NCBI RefSeq assembly: GCF_902374955.1
Contig: NZ_CABKRX010000083.1
Location: forward strand, 147,860 to 211,859
Direction: 5' to 3'
Length of the DNA stretch: 64,000 nucleotides
DNA from: Bacillus massilioanorexius
GTDB taxonomy: Bacteria; Bacillota; Bacilli; Bacillales; DSM-1321
Below, one piece after another: positions 34,907 through 43,650 of this stretch (positions are counted from its first letter, which is position 1; each line of letters begins with the position of its first letter). A model generated the notes under the pieces. That model had not been told where the DNA came from and did not search any database. It worked only from the letters and a program-made list of their open reading frames with translations. The translations under genes were made by a program, and so were the position numbers.

Positions 34907-35272
34907 TTAATATAGTTTACGAATCAATTTAACGTCTCTATATCCTTCTTCCTTATTTGTTGTAACAACATATATTTCTAATAAGCATCCAATTAAAGAA
35001 TTCAAAATGTCTTCTAGCTCTCTTGCATTTTGTGGCTTTTGATAACCAAGCTCTTTCAATTCTCTTAATAAAATATGAAATCCAGCATTCGTTTCAATAT
35101 GACTAAATTTAGTTGGTAGCTGAATATCTTCATCATGCATTAATTTTAATTGCCACTTTAATGGTTTAGCTCCATGAATTGTTTTTTCCCGAGAGTAACC
35201 TTCTACTCGAACGACATAATGTCCATCTGGTATCTCTTGAAACTTTTCTTCAATGTCATCAAAAATCCCCAT
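34907..35272 (-). CDS. DUF669-like (phage OB-fold type) protein
   Basis: 121-residue soluble protein. IPDGHYVVRVEGYSREKT ... KPLKWQLKLMHDEDI near the N terminus and a C-terminal beta segment resemble DUF669 proteins, phage-encoded single-strand-DNA-binding-like OB folds. No other phage genes accompany it, so it may be a domesticated or lone gene. ATG 35272 is chosen since GGGAG is 9 bases upstream. The family call is tentative. Confidence 0.55.
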   Translation of the reverse strand: MGIFDDIEEKFQEIPDGHYVVRVEGYSREKTIHGAKPLKWQLKLMHDEDIQLPTKFSHIETNAGFHILLRELKELGYQKPQNARELEDILNSLIGCLLEIYVVTTNKEEGYRDVKLIRKLY

Positions 35273-35424
35273 AGCAATCATCTCCCTTCGTCACTTCATA
35301 CATATGTTAAGTTATTTTTTTTATGAAATGAAATTCATGTCATTGTAAGCATATGTAAAGCTGTATACTGTATCCTCTCTGCTATCTATATTAGAACTCT
35401 TTATTATTCACCTTCACCATAAAA

Positions 35425-35470
35425 AAAGATGGTTAAGTAGCTCATAAAAACAAACTACTTAACCATCTTT
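35425..35470 (-). terminator. Terminator of ykwC
   Basis: Perfect 16-base stem AAAGATGGTTAAGTAG / CTACTTAACCATCTTT with a 14-base loop and U run on the minus strand. It stands 66 bases past ykwC. Confidence 0.88.
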
Positions 35471-35536
35471 CACTTAATTTATGACTTCATATAATTTATA
35501 ACAATATAATAAGGATAGATATGACGATTTAGAGCA

Positions 35537-36418
35537 TTATTTATTCCAATATTTGAATAAAGCTTGCGTACCACTCTCTCCTTCACCTTTTTCACTGATT
35601 TCCTCATACATTTTTTTACTTAAAGACAAACCTGGAGTTTCCATATCCATTTCTTTTGCTTCTTCAAGAGCAATTTGCATATCTTTGATAAAATGCTTTA
35701 CAAAGAACCCTGGTGAGTAATCTTCATTTAAGATTCTTGGCGCTAAGTTTGATAGACTCCAGCTAGCTGCTGCACCAGTAGAAATGCTTTCTAATACTTT
35801 TTGCGGTTGTAATCCTGCTTTTTCCGCATATACTATCGCTTCACAAACACCAATCATATTAGATGCAATAACTATTTGATTACACATTTTTGTATGTTGG
35901 CCGGATCCTGCAGGCCCTTGATAAACAATATTAGTTCCCATCGCTTCCAAAATTGGCAGAACCGCTTGAAAATCTTCTTCATCTCCACCAACCATAATGG
36001 CTAAGCTTCCTGCTTTTGCCCCAACATCTCCACCTGATACAGGAGCATCTAATGATTTCATCCCTTTTTTCTTCGCTTCTAAATACAATTTCTTCGCTAA
36101 TGAAGGCTTAGATGTTGTCATATCAATAATATACATTCCTTGACGTCCATGCGTAATAACACCATTTTCACCTAGATAAATTTCTTCCACGTCTTTAGGA
36201 TAACCCACGATCGAGATAATAACATCCGCTTGTTCTGCTAACTCTTTTGGTGTGGATGCCCATGTAGCTCCTTTATCCAATAAGGATTCAGCTTTTTCTT
36301 TCGTTCTTGTATAAACAGAAACCTTATATCCTTTATTCATAATATGTAAAGCCATGCTTTTCCCCATAACGCCAATTCCAATAAAGCCAACTACTGCATC
36401 ATTTTTAATTTTCCCCAT
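35537..36418 (-). CDS. ykwC: YkwC, beta-hydroxyacid dehydrogenase family
   Basis: 293-residue NAD(P)-dependent oxidoreductase of the 3-hydroxyisobutyrate/6-phosphogluconate type. The Rossmann loop GFIGIGVMGKSMA is at residue 11, followed by substrate motif DAPVSGGDVGAKAGSL near 123 and the catalytic lysine in GSGQHTKMCNQI near 170. Substrate of YkwC is not established. ATG 36418 follows GAGGTG. Confidence 0.88.
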   Translation of the reverse strand: MGKIKNDAVVGFIGIGVMGKSMALHIMNKGYKVSVYTRTKEKAESLLDKGATWASTPKELAEQADVIISIVGYPKDVEEIYLGENGVITHGRQGMYIIDMTTSKPSLAKKLYLEAKKKGMKSLDAPVSGGDVGAKAGSLAIMVGGDEEDFQAVLPILEAMGTNIVYQGPAGSGQHTKMCNQIVIASNMIGVCEAIVYAEKAGLQPQKVLESISTGAAASWSLSNLAPRILNEDYSPGFFVKHFIKDMQIALEEAKEMDMETPGLSLSKKMYEEISEKGEGESGTQALFKYWNK

Positions 36419-36572
36419 AATCACACCTCATTTGTAATAAAATATAATCCAACCAAGCTTTTTGCCTTCCCCTATATAGCATATCTATTTTTCTTCACTG
36501 AGTCTAATCTTTATATGCTAAGCCGAAAAAAATAGCAACTATCCCTTCCTCTCCTCCATTTTCAATACTAAA

Positions 36573-36609
36573 AAAAGGATGTTGAAAATACTATTTTCAA
36601 CATCCTTTT
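36573..36609 (-). terminator. Terminator of ptsHI
   Basis: Perfect 17-base stem AAAAGGATGTTGAAAAT / ATTTTCAACATCCTTTT with a 3-base loop, 11 bases past ptsI. Confidence 0.92.
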
Positions 36610-36619
36610 ATAGAAAGAT

Positions 36620-38341
36620 TTAAGCTTCAATAGCAGCTTTTACAGCAGCTAATACTTCATCGTTCGTTTTCATTTGTAATGCTTGTTCTGCTAATTTTTC
36701 CATGTCTGCTTTAGACAAGTTTTTAATTAATGAACGTGCTTTTAGAATGGATGTAGCACTCATAGAGAACTCATCTAATCCTAAACCAAGTAGAAGTGGA
36801 ATCGCAATTTCATCGCCAGCCATTTCCCCACACATTCCGGCCCATTTGCCTTCTTTATGAGCAGCATCAATAACTTGTTTTACAAGACGTAAAATAGCCG
36901 GGTTATATGGTTGGTACAAGTATGAAATTCTTTCATTCATACGGTCTGCAGCCATAGTGTACTGAATTAAATCATTTGTTCCAATTGAGAAGAAATCAAC
37001 TTCAGTTGCAAATAAATCTGCCATAACTGCTGTTGATGGAATCTCAACCATGATTCCTACTTCGATTGTTTCGCTAACAGCTACGCCTTCTGCAACAAGC
37101 TTTTCTTTTTCTTCAAGAAGAATTGCTTTTGCATCACGGAACTCACCAAGTGTAGCAATCATAGGGAACATGATTTTCAAATTACCATATGAGCTTGCAC
37201 GTAGTAAAGCACGTAGTTGAGTACGGAACATATCTTGTTGATCAAGGCAAAGACGAATCGCTCTGAATCCAAGGAATGGATTCATTTCATGAGGTAAACT
37301 TAAATAAGGTAGTTCCTTATCTCCACCGATGTCAAGCGTACGAACAACAACAGGTTTACCGTCCGTCATCCCTTCTAAAACAGCTTTATAAGCTTCGAAT
37401 TGTTCTTCTTCAGTTGGGAAGTTGTCACGTCCCATGTACAGGAATTCTGTACGATAAAGACCTACACCTTCTCCACCATTATCAATTACACCTTTAATAT
37501 CTTTAGGTGTACCAATATTTGCTACTAATTCAACATGGTGTCCATCTTTAGAAACCGTTTTTTCATTCACAAGCTTAGCCCATTCGGCTTTTTGCTCTTC
37601 ATACTTTTGAGCTTTTTGCTCATATTCAGAAATAAGCTCAGGAGTAGGATTGATATGTACTTCTCCACTCAATCCATCTACGATAATAACGTCACCATTT
37701 TGAATAGATGTAGTCGCTTGTTTTGTACCAACTACTGCTGGTATTTCCATTGAACGAGCCATAATCGCTGAGTGAGATGTTCTACCACCGATATCAGTCG
37801 TGAACGCTTTCACGTAATTACGATTTAATTGAGCTGTATCAGAAGGTGTTAAATCTTCAGCTACAACGATAACTTCTTCAGTAACCATGCTTGGATTTGG
37901 AATTAGAACGCCAAGTAAATGAGCTAGAACTCGCTTCGTTACGTCGCGAATATCAGCAGCTCTTTCTTTCATGTACTCATTATCCATTGATTCAAACAGA
38001 ACAACTAAACCATCGGCAACTTCTTTAAGAGCTGCTTCTGCATTTACGCTTTCAGATTTAATCTTGTCTTCAATTTGTCCTACTAATTCTGGATCAGCTA
38101 GAATTAAAAGATGTGCTTCAAAGATTGCTGCTTTGTCAGCACCAAGTTCTTTTTCTGCTCGATCACGAATAGCTTCTAGTTCCGTTTTAGAAGTATTAAG
38201 AGCTCCTTGAAAGCGTGTAATCTCTTCTTCAACGTTTTCGATAGCTTTTTTAGTAACTGTTAAATCCGGCTCGATTAGACGGTATGCTTTTGCAATCGCA
38301 ATACCATTAGAAGCTGCAATTCCATTTAACATTGTAGTCAT
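36620..38341 (-). CDS. ptsI: PTS Enzyme I
   Basis: 573-residue phosphoenolpyruvate-protein phosphotransferase, the first step of sugar uptake by the PTS. The phosphohistidine lies in GGRTSHSAIMARS near residue 190, the PEP-binding TIM barrel contains DIGGDKELPYL near 302 and the C-terminal active region has MCGEMAGD near 503. Length is standard. Its ATG overlaps the ptsH stop by one base (TAATG), showing translational coupling. Confidence 0.97.
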   Translation of the reverse strand: MTTMLNGIAASNGIAIAKAYRLIEPDLTVTKKAIENVEEEITRFQGALNTSKTELEAIRDRAEKELGADKAAIFEAHLLILADPELVGQIEDKIKSESVNAEAALKEVADGLVVLFESMDNEYMKERAADIRDVTKRVLAHLLGVLIPNPSMVTEEVIVVAEDLTPSDTAQLNRNYVKAFTTDIGGRTSHSAIMARSMEIPAVVGTKQATTSIQNGDVIIVDGLSGEVHINPTPELISEYEQKAQKYEEQKAEWAKLVNEKTVSKDGHHVELVANIGTPKDIKGVIDNGGEGVGLYRTEFLYMGRDNFPTEEEQFEAYKAVLEGMTDGKPVVVRTLDIGGDKELPYLSLPHEMNPFLGFRAIRLCLDQQDMFRTQLRALLRASSYGNLKIMFPMIATLGEFRDAKAILLEEKEKLVAEGVAVSETIEVGIMVEIPSTAVMADLFATEVDFFSIGTNDLIQYTMAADRMNERISYLYQPYNPAILRLVKQVIDAAHKEGKWAGMCGEMAGDEIAIPLLLGLGLDEFSMSATSILKARSLIKNLSKADMEKLAEQALQMKTNDEVLAAVKAAIEA

Positions 38342-38607
38342 TATTCAGCTAAACCCTCTTTGTTTAAAGTTTCTGCTAAAGCATTGATTGCTTCTTGCTC
38401 ATCGCTACCTTCAGCTGTGATTGTGATTTCTGCTCCTTGTCCGATTCCAAGGCTCATAACACCCATGATTGATTTAAGGTTTACTTTTTTACCGTTAAAC
38501 TCAAGGTTAATTTCTGAATCAAATTTTCCTGCTGCTTGAACAAGTAATGTAGCTGGACGTGCGTGAATTCCTGTATCTGCGATAACTTTAAATGATTGTT
38601 GTGCCAT
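38341..38607 (-). CDS. ptsH: PTS phosphocarrier HPr
   Basis: 88-residue HPr. The phosphorylation site used by Enzyme I is H15 in GIHARPA; the regulatory serine phosphorylated by HPr kinase is S46 in KSIMGVMSLG. HPr(Ser-P) is the corepressor of CcpA, for which two candidate sites lie in this window. The start follows AAAGGAG. First gene of ptsHI. Confidence 0.97.
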   Translation of the reverse strand: MAQQSFKVIADTGIHARPATLLVQAAGKFDSEINLEFNGKKVNLKSIMGVMSLGIGQGAEITITAEGSDEQEAINALAETLNKEGLAE

Positions 38608-38701
38608 AATAATTCAAACTCCTTTAAGTATAATTCTTTATGAGCTCTGTGATCTATGTCATTTGAATACTTTACCCTTTCATGTTACCCAAAAAGATAT
38701 C

Positions 38702-38731
38702 ATTGTATGTTATTAACATAACCATATTCAA
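38702..38731 (-). promoter_or_regulatory. Candidate promoter of ptsHI
   Basis: On the minus strand TTGAAT (38726-38731), 18 bases, TACAAT (38702-38707), about 95 bases ahead of ptsH. The rest of the 540-base gap to 39151 shows no gene and no obvious antiterminator target. Confidence 0.5.
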
Positions 38732-39151
38732 AAAGTAAATTTAGAAATAATCATTTAATAAAAAAATGAAATTTCTAAAGTAAGACTACAGACCTCTTAC
38801 CCAAAAAAATAATAGCATTACACACGAAAGGTTACAATCACTTTTTTCAATTTTGTATAGGAAAACCCTGAATTTTTTCAAGGTAATTTTCGCTATGGAA
38901 AATAATAGGTAAATTTTATTGTTCTTCTTCACGAAAAATTTGTAGTAAAAAACAGATTCAAAACACTTAAGGGTTATAGGAAAATAGTTACATTTAAACA
39001 GTTAAAATGTAACTATTATTTATTGCAAAAAGCTTACTTTTGTCGGAAAATTAAATAAAGTAAAACATTTAATTTTAGGTATAATTATCTATTTTTCAAT
39101 GATTAGATGTCATAAAAAAGCAAAAGAATTCATACAAGGAAGGATTCGCAC

Positions 39152-39459
39152 ATGTATAGAAGAAATGAAGCTTTTCGTTATTCATTTGTAGAACCACTTG
39201 CAGCTACACTTACTATTCAAAAATTAAATGAGAAGTACGGAAAGGTTGTTCTTTTTCTTCCTCGTTACAATTTCCATTTAAAAAAGAATATTTGATACAA
39301 ATTGAACTATATATTAACCATAAAGTTCTTATTTTACCTGGTTTTATTGGAAAATGTCGCGGAATGGACTATTTATATGGTTTTGAATTAATAGAAGACG
39401 AAGAAATGAACAAACAAATTACTGAAGAAATAAAAAAGTACTCTTTAAAACACAGATAA
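39152..39459 (+). pseudogene. Frameshifted PilZ-domain-like protein
   Basis: ATG 39152 (after AAGGAAGG) opens a frame beginning MYRRNEAFRYSFVEPLAATL, typical of small Bacillus PilZ-type proteins, but it stops at 39293-39295 after 47 codons. A second frame that overlaps it encodes the expected rest, LQFPFKKEYLIQIELYIN through GKCRGMDYLYGFELIEDEE, ending at TAA 39457-39459. The middle ILDIS-type strand is absent, so a short deletion that also shifts the frame seems to have occurred near 39240-39262. PilZ domains bind cyclic-di-GMP. A sequencing error is the alternative. Confidence 0.6.
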
Positions 39460-39464
39460 AAAAT

Positions 39465-39494
39465 ACTACCCTAAAAATAAAATTTTAGGGTAGT
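39465..39494 (+). terminator. Hairpin after the PilZ remnant
   Basis: ACTACCCTAAAA / TTTTAGGGTAGT, perfect 12-base stem with a 6-base loop, directly after the frame end. The following T content is modest. Confidence 0.65.
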
Positions 39495-39579
39495 TCTATC
39501 GTTTTTGGCTTTACTGAAAGAAATATGAAAATAAAAATAGAATTTTACCCAAAACCACTTTGTATTTTAGAATGCATTC

Positions 39580-39774
39580 TTAACTTCTTTCTTCTTCTAA
39601 ATAACTATAAACGGTAACTCCTCCATGCTTTGCAACTCCATGAAAATGTTTGAAATCTTCCCTCTTTACCAATTGTGCACGAAAAGATAAAAAATCTTCC
39701 TTTTTAATAAGAACCTCTGACAGTTCACCATTTTTCAGTTTTTCAAGCAAATCATTTGCCGTTTCACAATTCAC
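39580..39774 (-). CDS. Small hypothetical protein
   Basis: 64-residue charged soluble protein with NDLLEKLKNGELSEVLIKKE, then KREDFKHFHGVAKHGGVTVY. GTG 39774 has AGAGG 8 bases upstream; another GTG at 39783 is possible. I do not recognise a named family. It converges on the PilZ-like remnant. Confidence 0.5.
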   Translation of the reverse strand: MNCETANDLLEKLKNGELSEVLIKKEDFLSFRAQLVKREDFKHFHGVAKHGGVTVYSYLEEERS

Positions 39775-40183
39775 GTATAGCACCTCTTTTCAAAACAAAA
39801 ATGAACATTTTATTCTTCATCATACGTTCATTTAATAATATAACATTACAACCCAATTAATCATTCTACAATCGAAGATTTAAATGATAACCGTCGTTAA
39901 TTTACTTACAAGACTATAGTGTAAAACTATTTAATTCAGCTTTAACAAAGAAAACTTATTTTTAAGATTTCGTTTTTGAAATTTAGAATTTTTACTTTTT
40001 ACAATTATTTCAAACTTTTTCACAAAAAAGCCTTTACCTTTTATAAAAAATAGTGCAAACTGTAAAGTATATTTTCGAACAATTGTTTTTGTTTTAAATT
40101 TTTCTTTCTTTTCTTTTACTATTCATACGAGCAAACTGTTAAGACAAAAAGTAATAAAATAGAATGCTAAAGGTGTGATTAAT

Positions 40184-40372
40184 ATGAAGATAGCACAGAT
40201 TGGTAATTTAATTGAATTCAAAGATGGATTGCAAGGAATTGTAGAGAAGGTTAACGAAAATTCTGTAATTGTTGATCTAACTTATATGGACAATTATCGT
40301 GACCTTGAATTAGAGCAAAAAACAGTAGTTAATCATAAAAACTATAAAATTATAGATTTTCAATGTAACTAA
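40184..40372 (+). CDS. ykvS: YkvS, DUF2187 family protein
   Basis: 62-residue beta-rich protein, MKIAQIGNLIEFKDGLQGIV then VDLTYMDNYRDLELEQKTVV, matching YkvS of B. subtilis in length and order. The fold resembles KOW/SH3-like small barrels; function unknown. ATG 40184 is preceded by AAAGGTGTGAT. The 400 bases upstream (39775-40183) show no other feature. Confidence 0.88.
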   Translation: MKIAQIGNLIEFKDGLQGIVEKVNENSVIVDLTYMDNYRDLELEQKTVVNHKNYKIIDFQCN

Positions 40373-40419
40373 AAAAGATGAAGTAAATAAGCTCTAGTGA
40401 AATAGTTTTATTACAATAA

Positions 40420-40545
40420 GAAAAGCCACGTTTCCTAAAGGTAAATCTCCGACAAACATAAGCCAGATCAACAAGAAGAGTTGCTTTTGAACGTTCTGAA
40501 CGAATTGGCTTATGAACGTCAGGAGCTAAGTTTAATCAAGTTAAG
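40420..40545. repeat. Structured intergenic repeat (tentative)
   Basis: The segment holds CATAAGCC (40457-40464) facing GGCTTATG (40507-40514), with GTTGCTTTTGAACGTTC between. It resembles, from memory, a recurring Bacillaceae intergenic element. It is less AT-rich than its flanks and precedes a terminator, so a small RNA is another reading. Confidence 0.35.
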
Positions 40546-40565
40546 AATTTTAAAAATTTCCAAAC

Positions 40566-40595
40566 AAAAAGAGTCGATTTTGCACGACTCTTTTT
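40566..40595 (+). terminator. Terminator after the ykvS interval
   Basis: AAAAAGAGTCG / CGACTCTTTTT with an 8-base loop and T run. It is 194 bases past ykvS and could end the ykvS transcript or the structured element before it. Confidence 0.75.
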
Positions 40596-40778
40596 TCATT
40601 GATTTGATATCCCCTTCTGCAAAAAGGTTTTTCAGCCTATTACTTGTATAAGTTCATATATTTGTAAAATTTTCTTCTTTGATAATGGTTAATTTAATTA
40701 TATCATGTTGTAATACCATTAATATTAATATAATTTTTATACAAGGAATCAACTTATTATAGGAGGGAACTTTGATTC

Positions 40779-41393
40779 ATGAAAACAAGTGCCTCAAATC
40801 TCCATTTTTTTCTTGGATTAATCAGTGCACATATACTTTTATATATCACATATCAAGATGCTAATGTATTTTGGTATTTATATACCGCAAGTATATTATT
40901 TTGTATTTGTTTTGCCATAGTAATTGAAGGTAAGAAAATTCATCAATCATCCATAAATAATATGCTATTTGGAGTAATCTCAGGTATCGCCCTTTTTGCT
41001 ATTTTTGCTCTGGGAAATTATTTAATTGACTTAGTAAATATCAAAAGTATTTCAAAAGATATTTCTCAGTTGTACAAGCTGTATAGTCCATCTTTACTTT
41101 GGCATTACCTCGTTCTATTTATCATTATCATACCTGGTGAGGAAATTTTTTGGAGAGGCTTTATTCAAAAGAAAATATCTAATCATTTTCAAGCAAAAGC
41201 AACTGTTGCAATTTCAGCGATTATGTATACTCTTCCAATGATTTATTCACAAAATTACGCTCTAATACTAGCAGGACTTGTAGCTGGTATGGTATGGGCT
41301 ATTCTATATCAATGGAAAAATAGTCTAACACTCGTGATCATTTCACATATCATTTTTGATTTATTTTTACTCATTCTATTTCCATTAACTTAA
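40779..41393 (+). CDS. CPBP-family intramembrane protein
   Basis: 204-residue membrane protein with about six helices. The CPBP/CAAX-protease (Abi) first motif is PGEEIFWRG (E121, E122, R126) and the last histidine motif is ISHIIFDL (H190, D194). The middle FxxxH motif is not seen; the corresponding helix reads AIMYTLPMIY. Members are proteases or have bacteriocin-immunity roles; with the middle His missing, activity is uncertain. GGAGGG precedes the start after a spacer. Confidence 0.78.
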   Translation: MKTSASNLHFFLGLISAHILLYITYQDANVFWYLYTASILFCICFAIVIEGKKIHQSSINNMLFGVISGIALFAIFALGNYLIDLVNIKSISKDISQLYKLYSPSLLWHYLVLFIIIIPGEEIFWRGFIQKKISNHFQAKATVAISAIMYTLPMIYSQNYALILAGLVAGMVWAILYQWKNSLTLVIISHIIFDLFLLILFPLT

Positions 41394-41483
41394 AAATGGG
41401 TATAGAGATAACGAAAAGAAAGATATATTTCTTAAAAATGAAACTTTTATACTCGTAATCCGTCAATTATTATGAAATACTTT

Positions 41484-41516
41484 AAAAAGATGAATTAAAT
41501 ACTAATTCATCTTTTT
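41484..41516 (+). terminator. Terminator of the CPBP gene
   Basis: AAAAAGATGAATTA / TAATTCATCTTTTT, perfect 14-base stem with a 5-base loop. It separates the CPBP gene from the lipoprotein gene. Confidence 0.85.
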
Positions 41517-41546
41517 AAAAATATTGTTAAAGCAGGAGGAGTTACA

Positions 41547-42242
41547 ATGAAAAAGCTATTGTTAACCATTTCGCTAGTGAGTTTCCTAATTATTGCTGGC
41601 TGTGGAAATGGAACAACAAATAATTCAGATGAAAATCAAGAACAACCAAAAAGCAACGCTTCAGAGCAACCTAAAGATTCTGAATCAAATAAAAAGTCAG
41701 ATGAAGAGAGCAAAGACAATCAAAATACGGAACAAAAACAGGAAAGCTCCACTACAGAACAAACAGACCAATCAACATCAACAAACGATAGTGACGATTC
41801 TAAATCAACGTATCAACAAAGTGGTCAAGCTAAACCTGAAACTGCTAAAACCGTTCAAAGTGATAATCAAGAATTCTCTATAGACCTTTTACCAGGATAT
41901 GAGCTTACTGGTGAAGAACCTAGAAAAGATGTACTGTATAAAAAAGACGCTGAAGAACTTTCAATGAGAATCGAATTGTTGCCTACAGAAGATTTAAACT
42001 GGAGTGTACTCGAGGAAAATATTCCAACTGAACTTTCTTCGGTAAGTACAGATATTACGAACCCTACTGATGCTAATTTACAAATCAATAATGCTTCGAT
42101 TTATGAAGCAAATAATGGAACAGATATTGTAACGATTTATCTTGTAAAAAGCGAAACAAAACCTATGAAACTAACGGTTTTTTCAACTGTTAAAGATGAT
42201 AATCGCGCTGCTTTTGTAGAAATGGCTAGAACGATAAAATAA
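41547..42242 (+). CDS. Secreted lipoprotein with Ser/Asn/Gln-rich linker
   Basis: 231-residue lipoprotein. MKKLLLTISL... ends in lipobox IAGC with acylated C19. Residues about 22-105 form a low-complexity linker of Asn, Gln, Ser, Glu, Lys and Asp, a wall-spanning spacer. The C-terminal domain (about 110-231, LLPGYELTGEEPRKDVLY onward) is compact and predicted alpha/beta; I do not recognise it. AGGAGG precedes the start. It stands alone between two terminators. Confidence 0.78.
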   Translation: MKKLLLTISLVSFLIIAGCGNGTTNNSDENQEQPKSNASEQPKDSESNKKSDEESKDNQNTEQKQESSTTEQTDQSTSTNDSDDSKSTYQQSGQAKPETAKTVQSDNQEFSIDLLPGYELTGEEPRKDVLYKKDAEELSMRIELLPTEDLNWSVLEENIPTELSSVSTDITNPTDANLQINNASIYEANNGTDIVTIYLVKSETKPMKLTVFSTVKDDNRAAFVEMARTIK

Positions 42243-42274
42243 TCTCTTAAAGCTGATATCATGAATTTCTTTAA

Positions 42275-42320
42275 AAGGGGACTCAACCACTGATTAACAA
42301 ATCATTGGTTGAGTCTCCTT
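42275..42320. terminator. Bidirectional terminator, lipoprotein gene and ykvI
   Basis: AAGGGGACTCAACCA / TGGTTGAGTCTCCTT, a long stem with one mismatch between convergent genes. Confidence 0.8.
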
Positions 42321-42346
42321 AAACTATGAAATAACACTAAAACAGA

Positions 42347-43387
42347 TTATATTTTTTTATCTTTACTTCTAAATAATAATAGTAAAAACAACAAACTTAC
42401 ATACCCGAATAATGGATATAAAAATGATAATAACTTTCCGTATTGGATAGTGCTTATCAATAAGGCTCCCAATAGTAAGCTAATAAAAATCAACATACTA
42501 TTAATTGGAACATATTCTTTTATTGGCTTTTCTAATCCAAAAACATTTCCAACTAATGAAGTGAAAATTTCTCCATAAATAACGATGATAAATATCCAAT
42601 ACAAAGGTGCTGCGGCATGCTTCATCAATTCAGCACTAGGAATATCATACTCGGAAATATTTTGTAAAGTAATCAAAGATAAATGGCTCGTTAGAAGAAT
42701 TAGTGTTAAAAATAAACCTCCAATTATGCCTCCAAGTTTAATAATTGAGCGATCCTTAATTTCATATGCTACTGGTACTAGCACTGCCTGAGCAAGTGCT
42801 AAGTTAAATGCCGTATACAAAAAAGGAGAAATAATAACTTTCAAATTACGTATATCACTCGATACATAAAAAAAATAATCTATATAATACGGATTTCCAA
42901 TCCCTTGAAAAAAGAGTAAAAAACTAAACGTAATCATCGATGGAACAACTAACATATTGACCATGAATAAGCCTTTTATGCCTCTATGTAAAACGAAAAG
43001 AGCGACTACAATGGTAATCAAAACACCCGCCATTTTTGATAATCCAATTTGTTCTTCAAAAACGGCACCAGCACCAGAAAGCATAACTGCTGTTACTCCA
43101 AATAACATAATAAAGAAGAGTATATTTACAAATAGTCCATACTTTTTTCCAAATAAATGTTGATTTAATTCTTGATATGATTTTGCTTCTATACTTACAG
43201 CTAACAACATAATTTTAGTACCCATTACAATAAATAAATATCCTGCGAGCAATATGCCTAATAGACCATAAAATCCATATTGTGAAAAAAACTCTACAAT
43301 TTCTCTCCCAGTTGCAAATCCTGCTCCAACGACGGTTCCAATATAAACTGCCGCTATTTGTAGTGCTCCTGATAATCTCGAAAGCAT
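42347..43387 (-). CDS. ykvI: YkvI family membrane protein
   Basis: 346-residue integral membrane protein with about ten helices, matching the YkvI family. The N terminus AAVYIGTVVGAGFATGREIVEFF (positions 12-34) contains the GAGFATGRE motif typical of APC/NSS-type transporter helix 1, suggesting a LeuT-like amino-acid or amine carrier; the substrate is unknown. AGGAGG precedes ATG 43387. It lies beside kinD, as ykvI does in B. subtilis. Confidence 0.85.
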   Translation of the reverse strand: MLSRLSGALQIAAVYIGTVVGAGFATGREIVEFFSQYGFYGLLGILLAGYLFIVMGTKIMLLAVSIEAKSYQELNQHLFGKKYGLFVNILFFIMLFGVTAVMLSGAGAVFEEQIGLSKMAGVLITIVVALFVLHRGIKGLFMVNMLVVPSMITFSFLLFFQGIGNPYYIDYFFYVSSDIRNLKVIISPFLYTAFNLALAQAVLVPVAYEIKDRSIIKLGGIIGGLFLTLILLTSHLSLITLQNISEYDIPSAELMKHAAAPLYWIFIIVIYGEIFTSLVGNVFGLEKPIKEYVPINSMLIFISLLLGALLISTIQYGKLLSFLYPLFGYVSLLFLLLLFRSKDKKI

Positions 43388-43650
43388 GCCAAGCCCCTCC
43401 TTGCCACATTATATGAAACAAGTGAAGAGAATAGACAAGCTAACCGAAATTAAATGTATTTTTATATATCAGATTTAACAAAGCAAACCCATATCGTTCA
43501 CAGCTCACCACATAAGGCAGATAATATAAAATCAGTTAGTGGATATAAATGTAATCTTTGTTATAATAATATATGAATTTTTACAACATTTTAAAATATT
43601 ATAAATAGAGAGAATACAAACGGTTATACTCTTCAAAGGATGATACTCAA

